Below are positions 44,591-52,469 of a DNA stretch of 64,000 bases, piece after piece (the stretch's first letter is position 1; every line of letters begins with the position of its first letter). Below the pieces are notes generated by a model that searched no databases, had not been told where the DNA came from, and saw only the letters and a list, made by a program, of their open reading frames with translations. Position numbers and translations under genes: made by a program. This DNA is from Streptomyces sp. NBC_00335 (GTDB lineage: Bacteria > Actinomycetota > Actinomycetes > Streptomycetales > Streptomycetaceae), in the NCBI RefSeq assembly GCF_036127095.1, contig NZ_CP108006.1, forward strand, positions 8,609,501 to 8,673,500, given 5' to 3'.

Positions 44591-46159
44591 GTGCGCGGTA
44601 GTACGGGGAGATCGATTTTCGCGTTGATACGCAAGGTGGCGGCCCTGACACTGGTTGTCCTGGTCGCCCTGGTCACCCTGGGCGGGCTGCAAACGCCGGC
44701 GCAGGCGGCGGGTGTTCCGGACCGGGTGGTGACGCGGCTGGACCTGGCGACGTACGTCGTGAACTACAAGAACGGCATGCCCAGCACAGAGGACACGAAC
44801 CAGTTCAGGTGGGAAGCCGACAGCCCCGCGGAGGTCGCTGAGATCATCCGCGCGATGCGGATCGCCAACCAGGGTGACGCTGCGACGCGGGGTGAGGCTG
44901 AAGCCATCCTGCAGCGGTACGGCTACAACCTCGACTGGATCCAGGACACTGTCTCCGAACGGTCTTACCTGGTCGTCCGGGAGAGCGTGCCGTGCCAGCG
45001 ATGCTGGGGCATGTACATCCTGCGCTACGACACGTCGTCGGCGCAGGTCAACCTGGCCGTCGAGGTACCCCACCCGTTCCATGACGAGAACACGCCGGAA
45101 CTGGGGATCAAAATGTTCCGGGACGTCGACGCGAAGATGTTCGCGATGGCCGGCACGCACCGGTACAACAGCACCGAGACGCGGCCGGAGTACGAGAACA
45201 GCCGGGTGTCGGACATGGCGCGCAGTTACGAGAGCCTCTTCCACAAGGTGCACACGAACTTCACGACGTCGGCGCCCAACGCCACCCATGTCGTGCAGCT
45301 GCACGGATTCGAGGAGCGGGCCAACTATCCGGACGTGGTGCTCAGTAACGGCACCCCGGAGCCTGAAATGCGACTCGACTCGTTCTCGAAGGCGCTGAAC
45401 GCGAACGACGTGTGGGCCGGAGTGTTCGACGGCGTCCACTACCCGGACCTCGGGGCGACCATCAATCCGCAGGCCAAGCACACCAACGGCAAGGGCGGCT
45501 TCTTCTACCACATGGAGATGACGCAGTGGGTCAGATACAGCACGACCAAGCACACCGCCGTCATCGAAGCCCTTAAAGACGCGATGTTTGCCGGTCGCCC
45601 GGGAGAGGTCGCCGACATCCCCTACGCACCGGGATACAACCCGAGCGCCGCGGTGGCCTACGCGGTCAAATACGCCAAGATAGAAAATCCGGCCTACAAG
45701 GACTTCGCGAACCTGGGCGGCGACTGCACCAACTTCGTCAGCCAGGCCCTGCTGGCCGGCGGCTGGAAAATGAACGTGCCGCTGGTGAGCCACCCCAACA
45801 CGCACCGGGAACGGCCGTACTGGTACTACCGCGCCAATGATGTCTCGTGGACATGGTCCGCTGCGAACAACTGGGCGGAGTTCGCGAAGGACAGCGGCCG
45901 GGTCGAGAAGGTGCGCTACCTCAGCGACGTCGGCATCGGAGACATCGTCCAGTTCGCCAACCCGGCGGACCGTAACAAGGACCACACCATGATCGTCACC
46001 AGCCTGTCCGAACAAGGTCCACGGATGAGTTACCACAGCACGGGCCGCCCCACGAACAAGCTGGACGAGCCGCTGTGGGACATCGTCAACCGCCATCGGG
46101 ATAAGGCCTTCTACGCCTGGCGCGTCGTCAACACCACGGCCACGCCGCCCCTGAGCTGA
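44591..46159 (+). CDS. Secreted putative amidase with N-terminal unknown domain
   Basis: A 522-residue exported protein with a signal peptide (VAALTLVVLVALVTLGGL, cleavage near AQAAG). A middle region of about 250 residues contains VEVPHPFHDENTPELGIKMF, then AGTHRYN and VVQLHGFEER, recalling metal-dependent amidohydrolase-like surfaces; its family is not known to me. The C-terminal putative amidase domain (Amidase_6 type) has PSAAVAYAVKYAKIENPAYK, then GGDCTNFVSQALLAGGW (catalytic Cys) and DHTMIVTS (catalytic His). It starts at GTG 44591 with AAGGA upstream. It acts outside the cell, probably on peptidoglycan or peptides. Confidence 0.82.
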   Translation: MRGSTGRSIFALIRKVAALTLVVLVALVTLGGLQTPAQAAGVPDRVVTRLDLATYVVNYKNGMPSTEDTNQFRWEADSPAEVAEIIRAMRIANQGDAATRGEAEAILQRYGYNLDWIQDTVSERSYLVVRESVPCQRCWGMYILRYDTSSAQVNLAVEVPHPFHDENTPELGIKMFRDVDAKMFAMAGTHRYNSTETRPEYENSRVSDMARSYESLFHKVHTNFTTSAPNATHVVQLHGFEERANYPDVVLSNGTPEPEMRLDSFSKALNANDVWAGVFDGVHYPDLGATINPQAKHTNGKGGFFYHMEMTQWVRYSTTKHTAVIEALKDAMFAGRPGEVADIPYAPGYNPSAAVAYAVKYAKIENPAYKDFANLGGDCTNFVSQALLAGGWKMNVPLVSHPNTHRERPYWYYRANDVSWTWSAANNWAEFAKDSGRVEKVRYLSDVGIGDIVQFANPADRNKDHTMIVTSLSEQGPRMSYHSTGRPTNKLDEPLWDIVNRHRDKAFYAWRVVNTTATPPLS

Positions 46160-46163
46160 TCCA

Positions 46164-46199
46164 TCCGCGGGGTTTGGGTTGCGACCCAAACCCCGCGGA
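46164..46199 (+). terminator. Strong hairpin terminator after the amidase gene
   Basis: Perfect 16-bp arms (TCCGCGGGGTTTGGGT and its complement) enclose the loop TGCG, 5 bp after the stop codon. Confidence 0.85.
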
Positions 46200-46264
46200 C
46201 TCCCTCCACACCGGACAGCCAGGCTTGCCGCCCTCGACGCTCACACCGCGTTGCGGTAGTTCAT

Positions 46265-46410
46265 CTGCTTCAGGCCGTCTCCGCCGGGCTGCGGCTCAAG
46301 TCGCGGAGCATGACCGCGTAGAGGCATGAGTCGGGGAAGGGGCGGCGTTCGCCGACCTTGGCGTACTGCCAGGTCCCGGACGCGAGGATGGGTGGTGTCG
46401 ACCAGGAGCA
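46265..46410 (-). pseudogene. GNAT relic, copy of the gene at 56105
   Basis: About 145 bp match the 3' end of the GNAT gene at 56105-56707. The residues AVLLVDTTHPRV are kept, then the frame is broken. Shared nucleotides include GAGTCGGGGAAGGGGCGGCG at both places. Only the 3' part remains. Confidence 0.7.
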
Positions 46411-46544
46411 CGGCTCGGCCGCCAAGCAAAACCGGACCCGGTCGGTTCAGAATCAGCCGCACGGAGTCGATTGCCCCCTCGCCTCGCTGGACGCTGCGAA
46501 ACTGTCGCAAGTTCAGCGAAGCAGGCTCATCGGGGGAGAGCACA

Positions 46545-46754
46545 GTGGCGCAGAAGAGCGACAAGCCCTACTACCGGGCGGGGCACTGGGTACGGCCGTC
46601 GGCCGTCAAGCAGGTGAAGAAGCCCGCGACGGGCGTCATCGTCGTGGCCGCGTTGCTGGCCATCGCTACGTGGAACACGGTAGTCGGCGATGACAGCGGG
46701 GCACCTGCTCCTGCTCCGCAGCAGCCGATCCCGAGCGCCGCAGCCACTCCCTGA
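46545..46754 (+). CDS. Small single-pass membrane protein
   Basis: A 69-residue protein starting at GTG 46545 with GGGGGAGAG upstream. A basic N-terminus (MAQKSDKPYYRAGHWVRPS) precedes one helix (TGVIVVAALLAIATW) and a Pro/Ala-rich tail. It ends 16 bp before the caspase gene end, convergent with it. Function unknown. Confidence 0.6.
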   Translation: MAQKSDKPYYRAGHWVRPSAVKQVKKPATGVIVVAALLAIATWNTVVGDDSGAPAPAPQQPIPSAAATP

Positions 46755-46770
46755 ACGGGGAACAGGTCTC

Positions 46771-47937
46771 TCAACTCCGGCCGTTCCGTCGGGACGCCCT
46801 CCCTGCCCATCGCTCCAGCAGCGTCGAACTACGCTTCTGGCTCGGTCGTGAGTTGCTGGGCCGGACAGCAGCTGCCTCAACCGTCGTCTCCGCCAGCAAC
46901 CGCATCCACACGGCTTGCCACTCAGCGACCTGTGTCTCCGGCACGCCGCAGACAGACAGGTACGCCCCTGTGGTCTGCCAGGTCTTGGGCAGATTCCCAC
47001 GGTTCAAGAGCCGGCTGACGGTGCCGGCGGAGACACGCCCACCGGACCGCAGACTGACCATCTGATGGGTGAGGCCACTCGTGACGCGAACGTCTGACAG
47101 CGCCTTGAAGAAGCCCTCGACCGTACGGATGCCAGAGGGACTGGGCCAGGAGCGTCCTGCCGTCGGGTTGTCGCGGGCGGTAGTAGGAGCGGACCCCGCT
47201 GCCGGCAAGTACGCCGAGTTTCGGCCGAGGGCGAGCTGCGCTCCCGTGTTCCTGTCCCGCGCCTGGGGTGCGGGACGCCCTTTGGCCGCCAGGTTGATGC
47301 GCATGTGCCGGTACAGGGCGCCGAACTCCAGCAGCTCAGGGCCGTGGGGGATGCCCCTCCGAAGGATGTCCAGGAGCTCTCCGGTAAAGGCGGTGAACGG
47401 CTCACCCGGCGGGGCCAGCGCTGTGCGCGTTTCTGCCGCGGCGGCCAGCAGGAATGTTCCCTCCACTGATGCCTGATCGGCCAGATCCGCCGGGTCACCA
47501 GCCATCGACCCGAGGGCACGACCGCTGTAGCAGCAGTCGAGGAGGACGACACATCGCTCTGCCCGGCTGGTCAGGAGCGCCTGCCGTAGCCACCGGTAGG
47601 GCAGCCCGGTCTCCACCTGTTGGCTCCTGGACTGCGGCATGGCCAGGTAGAGGTCATTCTCCGGGTCGACCAGCCCGTGGCCCGCGAAATAGACGAGCAC
47701 GGTGTCACGCGCTTGCTCGGCTGCCGACCGTACCGCGGCCATGGTCATCTCGGCAGTCGTGGGGTTGGAGAGGGTCACACAGTGGTCGGGCGGCAAACCC
47801 CAGCAGGAGGGTTCCGCCATTGCCGCGGCCAGGGCCGCCAGGTTGTTGGACACCGCAGGCAGTGGCTCAAGGTGGTCATAGCGACTGGTACCTATCAGCA
47901 CAGCCCGGGTCGCACCGGGGTCAGGCAGGGCGCTCAC
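46771..47937 (-). CDS. Caspase-family protease with C-terminal HTH (EACC1-associated)
   Basis: A 388-residue protein. The caspase/metacaspase domain covers about residues 10-240, with RAVLIGTSRYDHLEPLP, catalytic His87 in YFAGHGLV and catalytic Cys136 in LLDCCYSG. The C-terminal region (about 270-345) carries an XRE-like HTH (SAGTVSRLLNRGNLP, then WQAVWMRL). It starts at GTG 47937 overlapping the EACC1 stop by 4 bp (GTGA), so the two are made together. Such caspases are effector proteases in actinobacterial conflict systems whose constant partner is EACC1. Expected action: regulated proteolysis leading to host protection or cell death; targets unknown. Confidence 0.9.
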   Translation of the reverse strand: MSALPDPGATRAVLIGTSRYDHLEPLPAVSNNLAALAAAMAEPSCWGLPPDHCVTLSNPTTAEMTMAAVRSAAEQARDTVLVYFAGHGLVDPENDLYLAMPQSRSQQVETGLPYRWLRQALLTSRAERCVVLLDCCYSGRALGSMAGDPADLADQASVEGTFLLAAAAETRTALAPPGEPFTAFTGELLDILRRGIPHGPELLEFGALYRHMRINLAAKGRPAPQARDRNTGAQLALGRNSAYLPAAGSAPTTARDNPTAGRSWPSPSGIRTVEGFFKALSDVRVTSGLTHQMVSLRSGGRVSAGTVSRLLNRGNLPKTWQTTGAYLSVCGVPETQVAEWQAVWMRLLAETTVEAAAVRPSNSRPSQKRSSTLLERWAGRASRRNGRS

Positions 47938-48293
47938 GCTTCTGGGGCCTCATCCGCAACCGGGGCCTCAAGGGAGCGGACAATCCGGCTGATCTCGTCG
48001 TCGCTGGGCTGCGTAAGAACGATCACGGTGTTGCCCCGCCTGATCTCGACCGGCGGGTTCTGAGGCCTTGTCTGCTTCCAAGTGGCCAGTGCCACCACGA
48101 AGGAGGCAGCGCTCCAGCCGTTGTCGGTCACCACCTGGATGACGTCCACCAGACTGCCCATCTGCCCGGACTCGGGAGGCTGCTCCCGGAGCGTCAGCGA
48201 GGAGGACTTCCGGATGTCGCTGTCTGCCTGAAGCCAGTTGTGCAGTGAGCGCAGCTCGTCAGCCTCTGCCGCCACCCGTACGTCAACACGCAT
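47934..48293 (-). CDS. EACC1 (effector-associated constant component)
   Basis: A 119-residue protein with MRVDVRVAAEADELRSLHNW, LREQPPESGQMGSLVDVIQV, one central hydrophobic stretch (SAASFVVALATW) and PPVEIRRGNTVIVLTQPSDD. This matches the EACC1 layout: a beta/alpha N-terminal domain with a DELRSLxxWL pattern, a glycine-rich segment, a hydrophobic helix and a C-terminal beta domain. EACC1 proteins are encoded next to variable effectors in predicted conflict systems. GGGAG precedes ATG 48293. It is directly coupled to the caspase effector and is probably its sensor or adaptor. Confidence 0.85.
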   Translation of the reverse strand: MRVDVRVAAEADELRSLHNWLQADSDIRKSSSLTLREQPPESGQMGSLVDVIQVVTDNGWSAASFVVALATWKQTRPQNPPVEIRRGNTVIVLTQPSDDEISRIVRSLEAPVADEAPEA

Positions 48294-48388
48294 GGTTTCT
48301 CCCGCCTCCACCTGTCCGCCCTCTCGTGCACCACCACCATGGTCTGGCAGAGCGTGCCGCCTGGTGTGCGTTTGGCTCATTCCCACTC

Positions 48389-49120
48389 TTACCTGGTGCG
48401 GAATGAGCGGTGGCCCGGCCACTGCGGGGGGCCGGAGGCGGGGGGCGCCGGAACCTCGGGCCGCTCTCGTCGAGCAGGCCGAGCACCGGGCCTCGGAGCG
48501 TCGACGTACCCCCCTACCCCGGAATACGGGCGGGACCAGCCGTTGGCGAAGTCGCAGTGGAGGTCGGTCCAGCGGCGCAGCTCTTCGGGTGTGGAGCTGG
48601 GATGGTCTTGGAGGTGCATCAGGGCATTGACCCACTGGTCCCAGAGGCCGCCGGGCTGGGTGAAGCGATCGGCGTGATAGGTGCCGAGGTGGGCGTCGAG
48701 GCGGAGGAGGGCGCCGAGGGCAGCGGGCTGGTCGTAGCGGAGGTCGGTACGGGGGAGGTAGCGGTCGAAGGTAGGCCGTCAGGATCTCGGCGTCCGCCGG
48801 GGTGCCCAGGCGGGCCAGAGCGAAGCAGTAACCGCCGCCGGAGTAAAAGACCTCGCTGGCCAGGAGCAGATCGCCCATGCGCTCGCGGAACGAGGTACAT
48901 CGGCCCACGCCGATCAGCCAGGCTGCGGTGAGGCGCGCGCCATTCGTAGGCGAAGAGCGCCTCCAGCTCGGCGGGCGAAGCCCTCGGCGTGCGGCCACCC
49001 CGGCGCAGGACGCCGACCACTGCGCAGGTCGAGGTAGCGCGGGCGGTCCGAGTCCTTCCTCGTCACGTAACGCTAGATCACGTGGCCGTAGCCGATTGCC
49101 TCGGGGCGCTGGAACGGCAT
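48389..49120 (-). pseudogene. DUF6000-like gene, broken
   Basis: Reading in pieces gives a DUF6000-type protein: MPFQRPEAIGYGHV, an in-frame TAG, RYVTRKDSDRPRYLDLR, then SPAELEALFAYEWR, a frame change near 48940, TAAWLIGVGRCTSFRERMGD, another near 48780, then RYLPRTDLRYDQPAALGALL and MHLQDHPSSTPEELRRWTDL. One stop and two single-base shifts make it inactive, unless some are sequence errors. It lies upstream of the EACC1 gene on the same strand. Confidence 0.7.
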
Positions 49121-49194
49121 GGGGTCGCCTTCTGGGTTCGGGTGCAGATCACTGCAACAGGGCTTCCATCTCGGCCTCACCCTCGACGGAGCGG

Positions 49195-49406
49195 GGGGAT
49201 CCCCGCGTGCGCGGGGACCAGAATGCCTCGTCGCCGACGCGGCCTTCGATCGGGGGATCATCCCCGCGTACGCAGGGAACAGCCGTAGGCGCCCTCGAGC
49301 TTTCGCTCGGACTGGAGGTCATCCCCGCGTGCGCGGGGAGGAGGGACGGGTGCGGTCGCCGATGCGCGTGCCGAGGGGGGTCATCCCCACGTGCGCGGGG
49401 AACGAG
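49195..49406 (-). CRISPR. CRISPR array 2 (4 repeats, 3 spacers), type I-E-like
   Basis: Repeats of about 27-28 bp occur at 49195-49221, 49256-49282, 49317-49343 and 49378-49406 (GGTCATCCCCGCGTGCGCGGGGA.. core) with 34-bp spacers and a 61-bp period. Repeat 2 carries internal substitutions. The right flank does not match the leader of arrays 1 and 3. The orientation is taken from the other arrays. Confidence 0.8.
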
Positions 49407-49468
49407 ATTGGTAACGAGATTGGTGAGGAGAGTGGTAGCGCGATAGGAAGGAACCCTCTCAACACTCG

Positions 49469-49512
49469 GCAGGTCCTGGACTTTTGTCCGCGGACAAAAG
49501 TCCAGGACCTGC
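49469..49512. repeat. 44-bp perfect palindrome
   Basis: The left arm GCAGGTCCTGGACTTTTG (continuing TCCG) and its exact complement join with no loop, giving 22 + 22 bp centred at 49490/49491. It could be an operator with an inner core TTTTGTCCGCGGACAAAA, a cruciform-forming site or a hairpin. It lies between CRISPR array 2 and a small degenerate frame. Confidence 0.85.
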
Positions 49513-49527
49513 GTCGGACGGCGGCGC

Positions 49528-49774
49528 GATGCTTGTTGCCATCGGTGACATGCGCAGGGACATCACAGTGGTGGCGCAGAGTTCGTGTCAGTGGGTGTCG
49601 TGCGCAGGGGTCATTGCAGTGGAAACGCAGAGTTGTTACGGCGTCGCCTGGGCGCTCATGCACCTGATAGAGACCGGTCCGAACCCTGTCCTGGCCACCG
49701 ATCCCGGACCGGAGGCCAACGAGTGGCACCAACGGCACTTCCTTCGCGCCGTGACCGGAGAGCTCATCCCCTGA
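49528..49774 (+). CDS. Small hypothetical or remnant frame
   Basis: About 81 residues (MLVAIGDMRRDITVVAQS, then YGVAWALMHLIETGPNPVLA). The first half contains two degenerate copies of about 45 bp around CGCAGGG..CAGTGG..CGCAGAG. The second half looks like the C-terminus of a real protein. No ribosome site is clear; it may be a relic. Confidence 0.3.
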
Positions 49775-49875
49775 ACTTGACGACATAGCAACGTGCGGTG
49801 TCGTCCCGCAGGCGGCCCGGGAGGGGTGGGCCCTTCAGTTGGCAGGGGGCAGGCAAGAGTAAATGCCACACGGTC

Positions 49876-50583
49876 CTACCGCAGGACGGGGCAGTTCGCA
49901 GCCTCGTACTCGTCCGCGATGGTGAAAACGCTGGCGCAACTCGGACACTCGGCCTTGCCGAAGAGATGGGAGATTCCCTCGGCGAGTACGTCTTCCCCAT
50001 CGCGTTTCGCGGTCTCGTGCATCCATCGGCCGACCCCCGAGAGCTCCTCGGCAGGACTCGGCCGCAGGTCACGCCGGTCTGTGTCACCCAGGTCCCAGTC
50101 CCGGATCGCCGCGTAGCGGCCATAGCCGCCGATGGCGATGGTCACCTCCACCGCGCAGTGGGGGCATGGCAGCTCGTAGAAGTCGTCGTCGAAGTCGCCC
50201 AAGACGTTGGCCCAGTGATACTGCTCCTGGACCGCGAGCAACGCGCGGAAGGTAAGCAGGTAGTCGGCCGGCCGCGACTGCAAGTGCCGGTCCAGGAGGG
50301 CGCCGAACTCGGCGATCGCTTCTGCGCTTCCGGCCAGCAGCTCGTCGCCGTCGTGGTGACTTGCCGCTCGTTCCATGATTGCTCCAGCCAGGTGTCGTGC
50401 CCTCGTGCTGCCCGCGGCGAGGCGCACCAGCCGGGGCAATGCCGCGAGGCCGGCCAGCGACAGCAGGTCGTGCTCAAGGACCAGCCGATACCCCAGCTCG
50501 GTCCACGCTTCGGCGTCGTCCTCACGCTCCACCAGAGCCAGAAGCTCGGGTACGCGGTCCACGTCCAAGCGGCAGTCGTACAT
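49876..50583 (-). CDS. Hypothetical helical protein with zinc-ribbon motifs
   Basis: About 235 residues starting MYDCRLDVDRVPELLALVER (a GTG at 50601 adds six residues). The first half is a HEAT-like helical repeat. The second half has two CxxC pairs, CPHCAVEVT and CPSCASVFT, which could bind zinc. No signal peptide. It is the first of several unknown proteins on the same strand; related proteins are common in actinomycetes as possible immunity or adaptor proteins. Confidence 0.65.
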   Translation of the reverse strand: MYDCRLDVDRVPELLALVEREDDAEAWTELGYRLVLEHDLLSLAGLAALPRLVRLAAGSTRARHLAGAIMERAASHHDGDELLAGSAEAIAEFGALLDRHLQSRPADYLLTFRALLAVQEQYHWANVLGDFDDDFYELPCPHCAVEVTIAIGGYGRYAAIRDWDLGDTDRRDLRPSPAEELSGVGRWMHETAKRDGEDVLAEGISHLFGKAECPSCASVFTIADEYEAANCPVLR

Positions 50584-50715
50584 CTGTGCCCAGTTCACCA
50601 CCCAGGCATTGAACAGTCCCGCGAGCTGCGAGTCGACCCCGGCCCCAACGCTGCCCCCGAGGTACGTCGTCAGCTTGACGTCTGGCTTCGTGATGTGTCC
50701 GTGGTGACCCCGTGG

Positions 50716-51048
50716 TCAGCCGACTTCAGGTGCCGCGCCAGGCGGAGCAGGCTCCACCGTGGTGACGCGCCGGATGTGGCCCACCCACGAATCCGGCGTC
50801 AGGGAGGACCACGCAACGTCGATCTCAACGCCGTGAAATATGCGGGTGAGGTCCGCAAGCTGCGTGAAGATCGCCGTCTGTACGTCCTCGTGGGCCGCGT
50901 CGGCGGGCATCGGGACCTTGCCGCATCCGCCACCCGAGTCGTCGGCGATGAACGTGTAGGGCCACACGTCTTGCCCAGTCAGCAGGATGATCTCCTTCGG
51001 TATGCCGAAGGGGGGCCGTTTCTTCTTCGCCTTGGGTCGTCTCGCCAC
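50716..51048 (-). CDS. Hypothetical protein (paralogue of relic at 52308)
   Basis: About 110 residues starting MARRPKAKKKRPPFGIPKEI, then TGQDVWPYTFIADDSGGGCG and WSSLTPDSWVGHIRRVTT. A start at GTG 51048 is preferred because the N-terminus becomes basic and compact there; the frame is open further upstream. The C-terminal 25 residues are nearly repeated in a gene remnant at 52308-52460, so the family was duplicated here. Function unknown. Confidence 0.55.
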   Translation of the reverse strand: MARRPKAKKKRPPFGIPKEIILLTGQDVWPYTFIADDSGGGCGKVPMPADAAHEDVQTAIFTQLADLTRIFHGVEIDVAWSSLTPDSWVGHIRRVTTVEPAPPGAAPEVG

Positions 51049-51164
51049 GGTGCCATCCAACCTGACGGACCGCGGGGTCAAGCACCCGGCATACACACCG
51101 CAGCCCCTTCCGTGAGCTGAGGACCGTCTCACTGACACAACCCTCCGCGCCACTGACATCCACT

Positions 51165-51446
51165 GGCTCTGGCCCACATTCGGTGAATCGGTAACTGATC
51201 GTGGGGTCCCGTTGCTGCGGGGCCGGAGGCAGGTAGGACCCGGATGGTCGCGGTTGCGTAATCAGTCGAGTGCGCGAGCTATTGCTCAGTGACGATCTGG
51301 GGCAACCGGATCTTTGATCGTCACCGAACGGCCTCGGGGTGCTTCGTGCTGCATGCTCCGTCCGCAGGCAGTGATGTCTGCTGTGCTCGCGTGTTCCTGC
51401 CAGATTTGAAGGACGTACAGATTCAGGGCGTCGACGACTTGGCCAA
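51165..51446 (+). mobile_element. ISL3-family IS end, inverted copy A
   Basis: 282 bp essentially identical to 52793-53074 in inverted orientation. It starts with the terminal GGCTCTGGCCCACATTCGGT and includes the first codons of an ISL3-type transposase (from GTG 51391, MFLPDLKDVQIQGVDDLA), then breaks off. Confidence 0.8.
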
Positions 51447-51482
51447 ACGCCGTGGAAACGCCTACGCCACGATCCTGGCCGG

Positions 51483-52226
51483 CTACGGCCACGGGTAGCC
51501 CAGTTCCTCAGGGTTGTAGCCTCCGCAAAGCTCGGCGGTGGCACGCGGGTCGCCTGCGGTCAGCAGCGATTCAAGGTGCTCCGCCTGGAGGGATGGGACC
51601 TCTGCGGAGACCGGGAGGGTCACCAGGAACTGTGCCCAGGGCAGATCTGTGTCGGCCCGGTTCGGGGGATGCCTCAGGATGACGTCGATCCGATCAGGTT
51701 CCGTGGTGCGGGAGGCCCAGACGTCCTCCAACTCGCACTCCCACCTGGCGAGCCAGTCCCCGCGGTCCCTCAGCCCTGCCTCGAGCAGCCGCGCAACCAC
51801 TCCTGCCGGCCACTCCCAGCTGCGGTCCTCTCCGGCTCGCAAGACCTCGATTTCGTACTGGTCTGCGGCGAAACGAAGCTCCGGCAGGTCGAGGTCCTGA
51901 TGGGCCAGGTCGCGCCAGCCGGCCCAGACGACGTGATCCCTGTCGCGCCTGACCGTCACGTACAGGGCGCCGCAGCACTCCTCCACGCCGCACCCGGACC
52001 AGGCGAGACGAACCTCGTGGGGCGTCACCGCGGCATGCAGCGGCGCGGCACCGTCCAGCAGATACCGAGGGTCTTCTCCCAGGTACCGGAGGCCAGCCAC
52101 CCTGCCGGGGAAGGACACGTCGGCCAGGAGATCCCGGCCATTGACGATCGGGCGGACCTCTATGCCGCCCTTGCCTGGCGGTGGGCACACGATGTTCAGG
52201 CTGAGAAGGTCCGGTCCCATGGTCAT
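51483..52226 (-). CDS. Hypothetical protein between inverted IS ends
   Basis: A 247-residue soluble protein starting MTMGPDLLSLNIVCPPPGKG. It contains VEECCGALYVTVRRDRDHVV and YNPEELGYPWP at the end, with a beta-rich N-terminal half and helical end. No known domain. The frame and composition are typical coding. It is enclosed by two inverted ISL3 ends, so it may have been carried or trapped by them. Confidence 0.6.
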   Translation of the reverse strand: MTMGPDLLSLNIVCPPPGKGGIEVRPIVNGRDLLADVSFPGRVAGLRYLGEDPRYLLDGAAPLHAAVTPHEVRLAWSGCGVEECCGALYVTVRRDRDHVVWAGWRDLAHQDLDLPELRFAADQYEIEVLRAGEDRSWEWPAGVVARLLEAGLRDRGDWLARWECELEDVWASRTTEPDRIDVILRHPPNRADTDLPWAQFLVTLPVSAEVPSLQAEHLESLLTAGDPRATAELCGGYNPEELGYPWP

Positions 52227-52307
52227 CGCGCAATGATCGCGGAGCCGGCTCGCAACTGTCATGTGAGATTCGTGTGGGCTCCGCTGAGGGCAGCAGTTCG
52301 GGCCGCC

Positions 52308-52460
52308 TCAGGGACCCTGGTCCCCGGATGCCTCTCCGGAACGACGCAACGACGGGACGGCAGCCTGGGGCACTGCCGCTTCAGACGGAGGGGGCTCCTC
52401 CGCGGTGACCTGCCGGAAGTGGCCGACCCACGAATCCGGCGTCAGGGAGGACCATTCGAC
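52308..52460 (-). pseudogene. 3' remnant of a paralogue of the gene at 50716
   Basis: VEWSSLTPDSWVGHFRQVTA matches the end of the protein at 50716 (VAWSSLTPDSWVGHIRRVTT). The rest of the gene was replaced by the ISL3 element on its 5' side. Confidence 0.7.
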
Positions 52461-52469
52461 GTCCGGTCG

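Noticed and set aside
44177..46189. 670-codon minus-strand frame opposite the amidase gene
   Set aside because: Antisense shadow. The plus-strand frame has a signal peptide and catalytic motifs.
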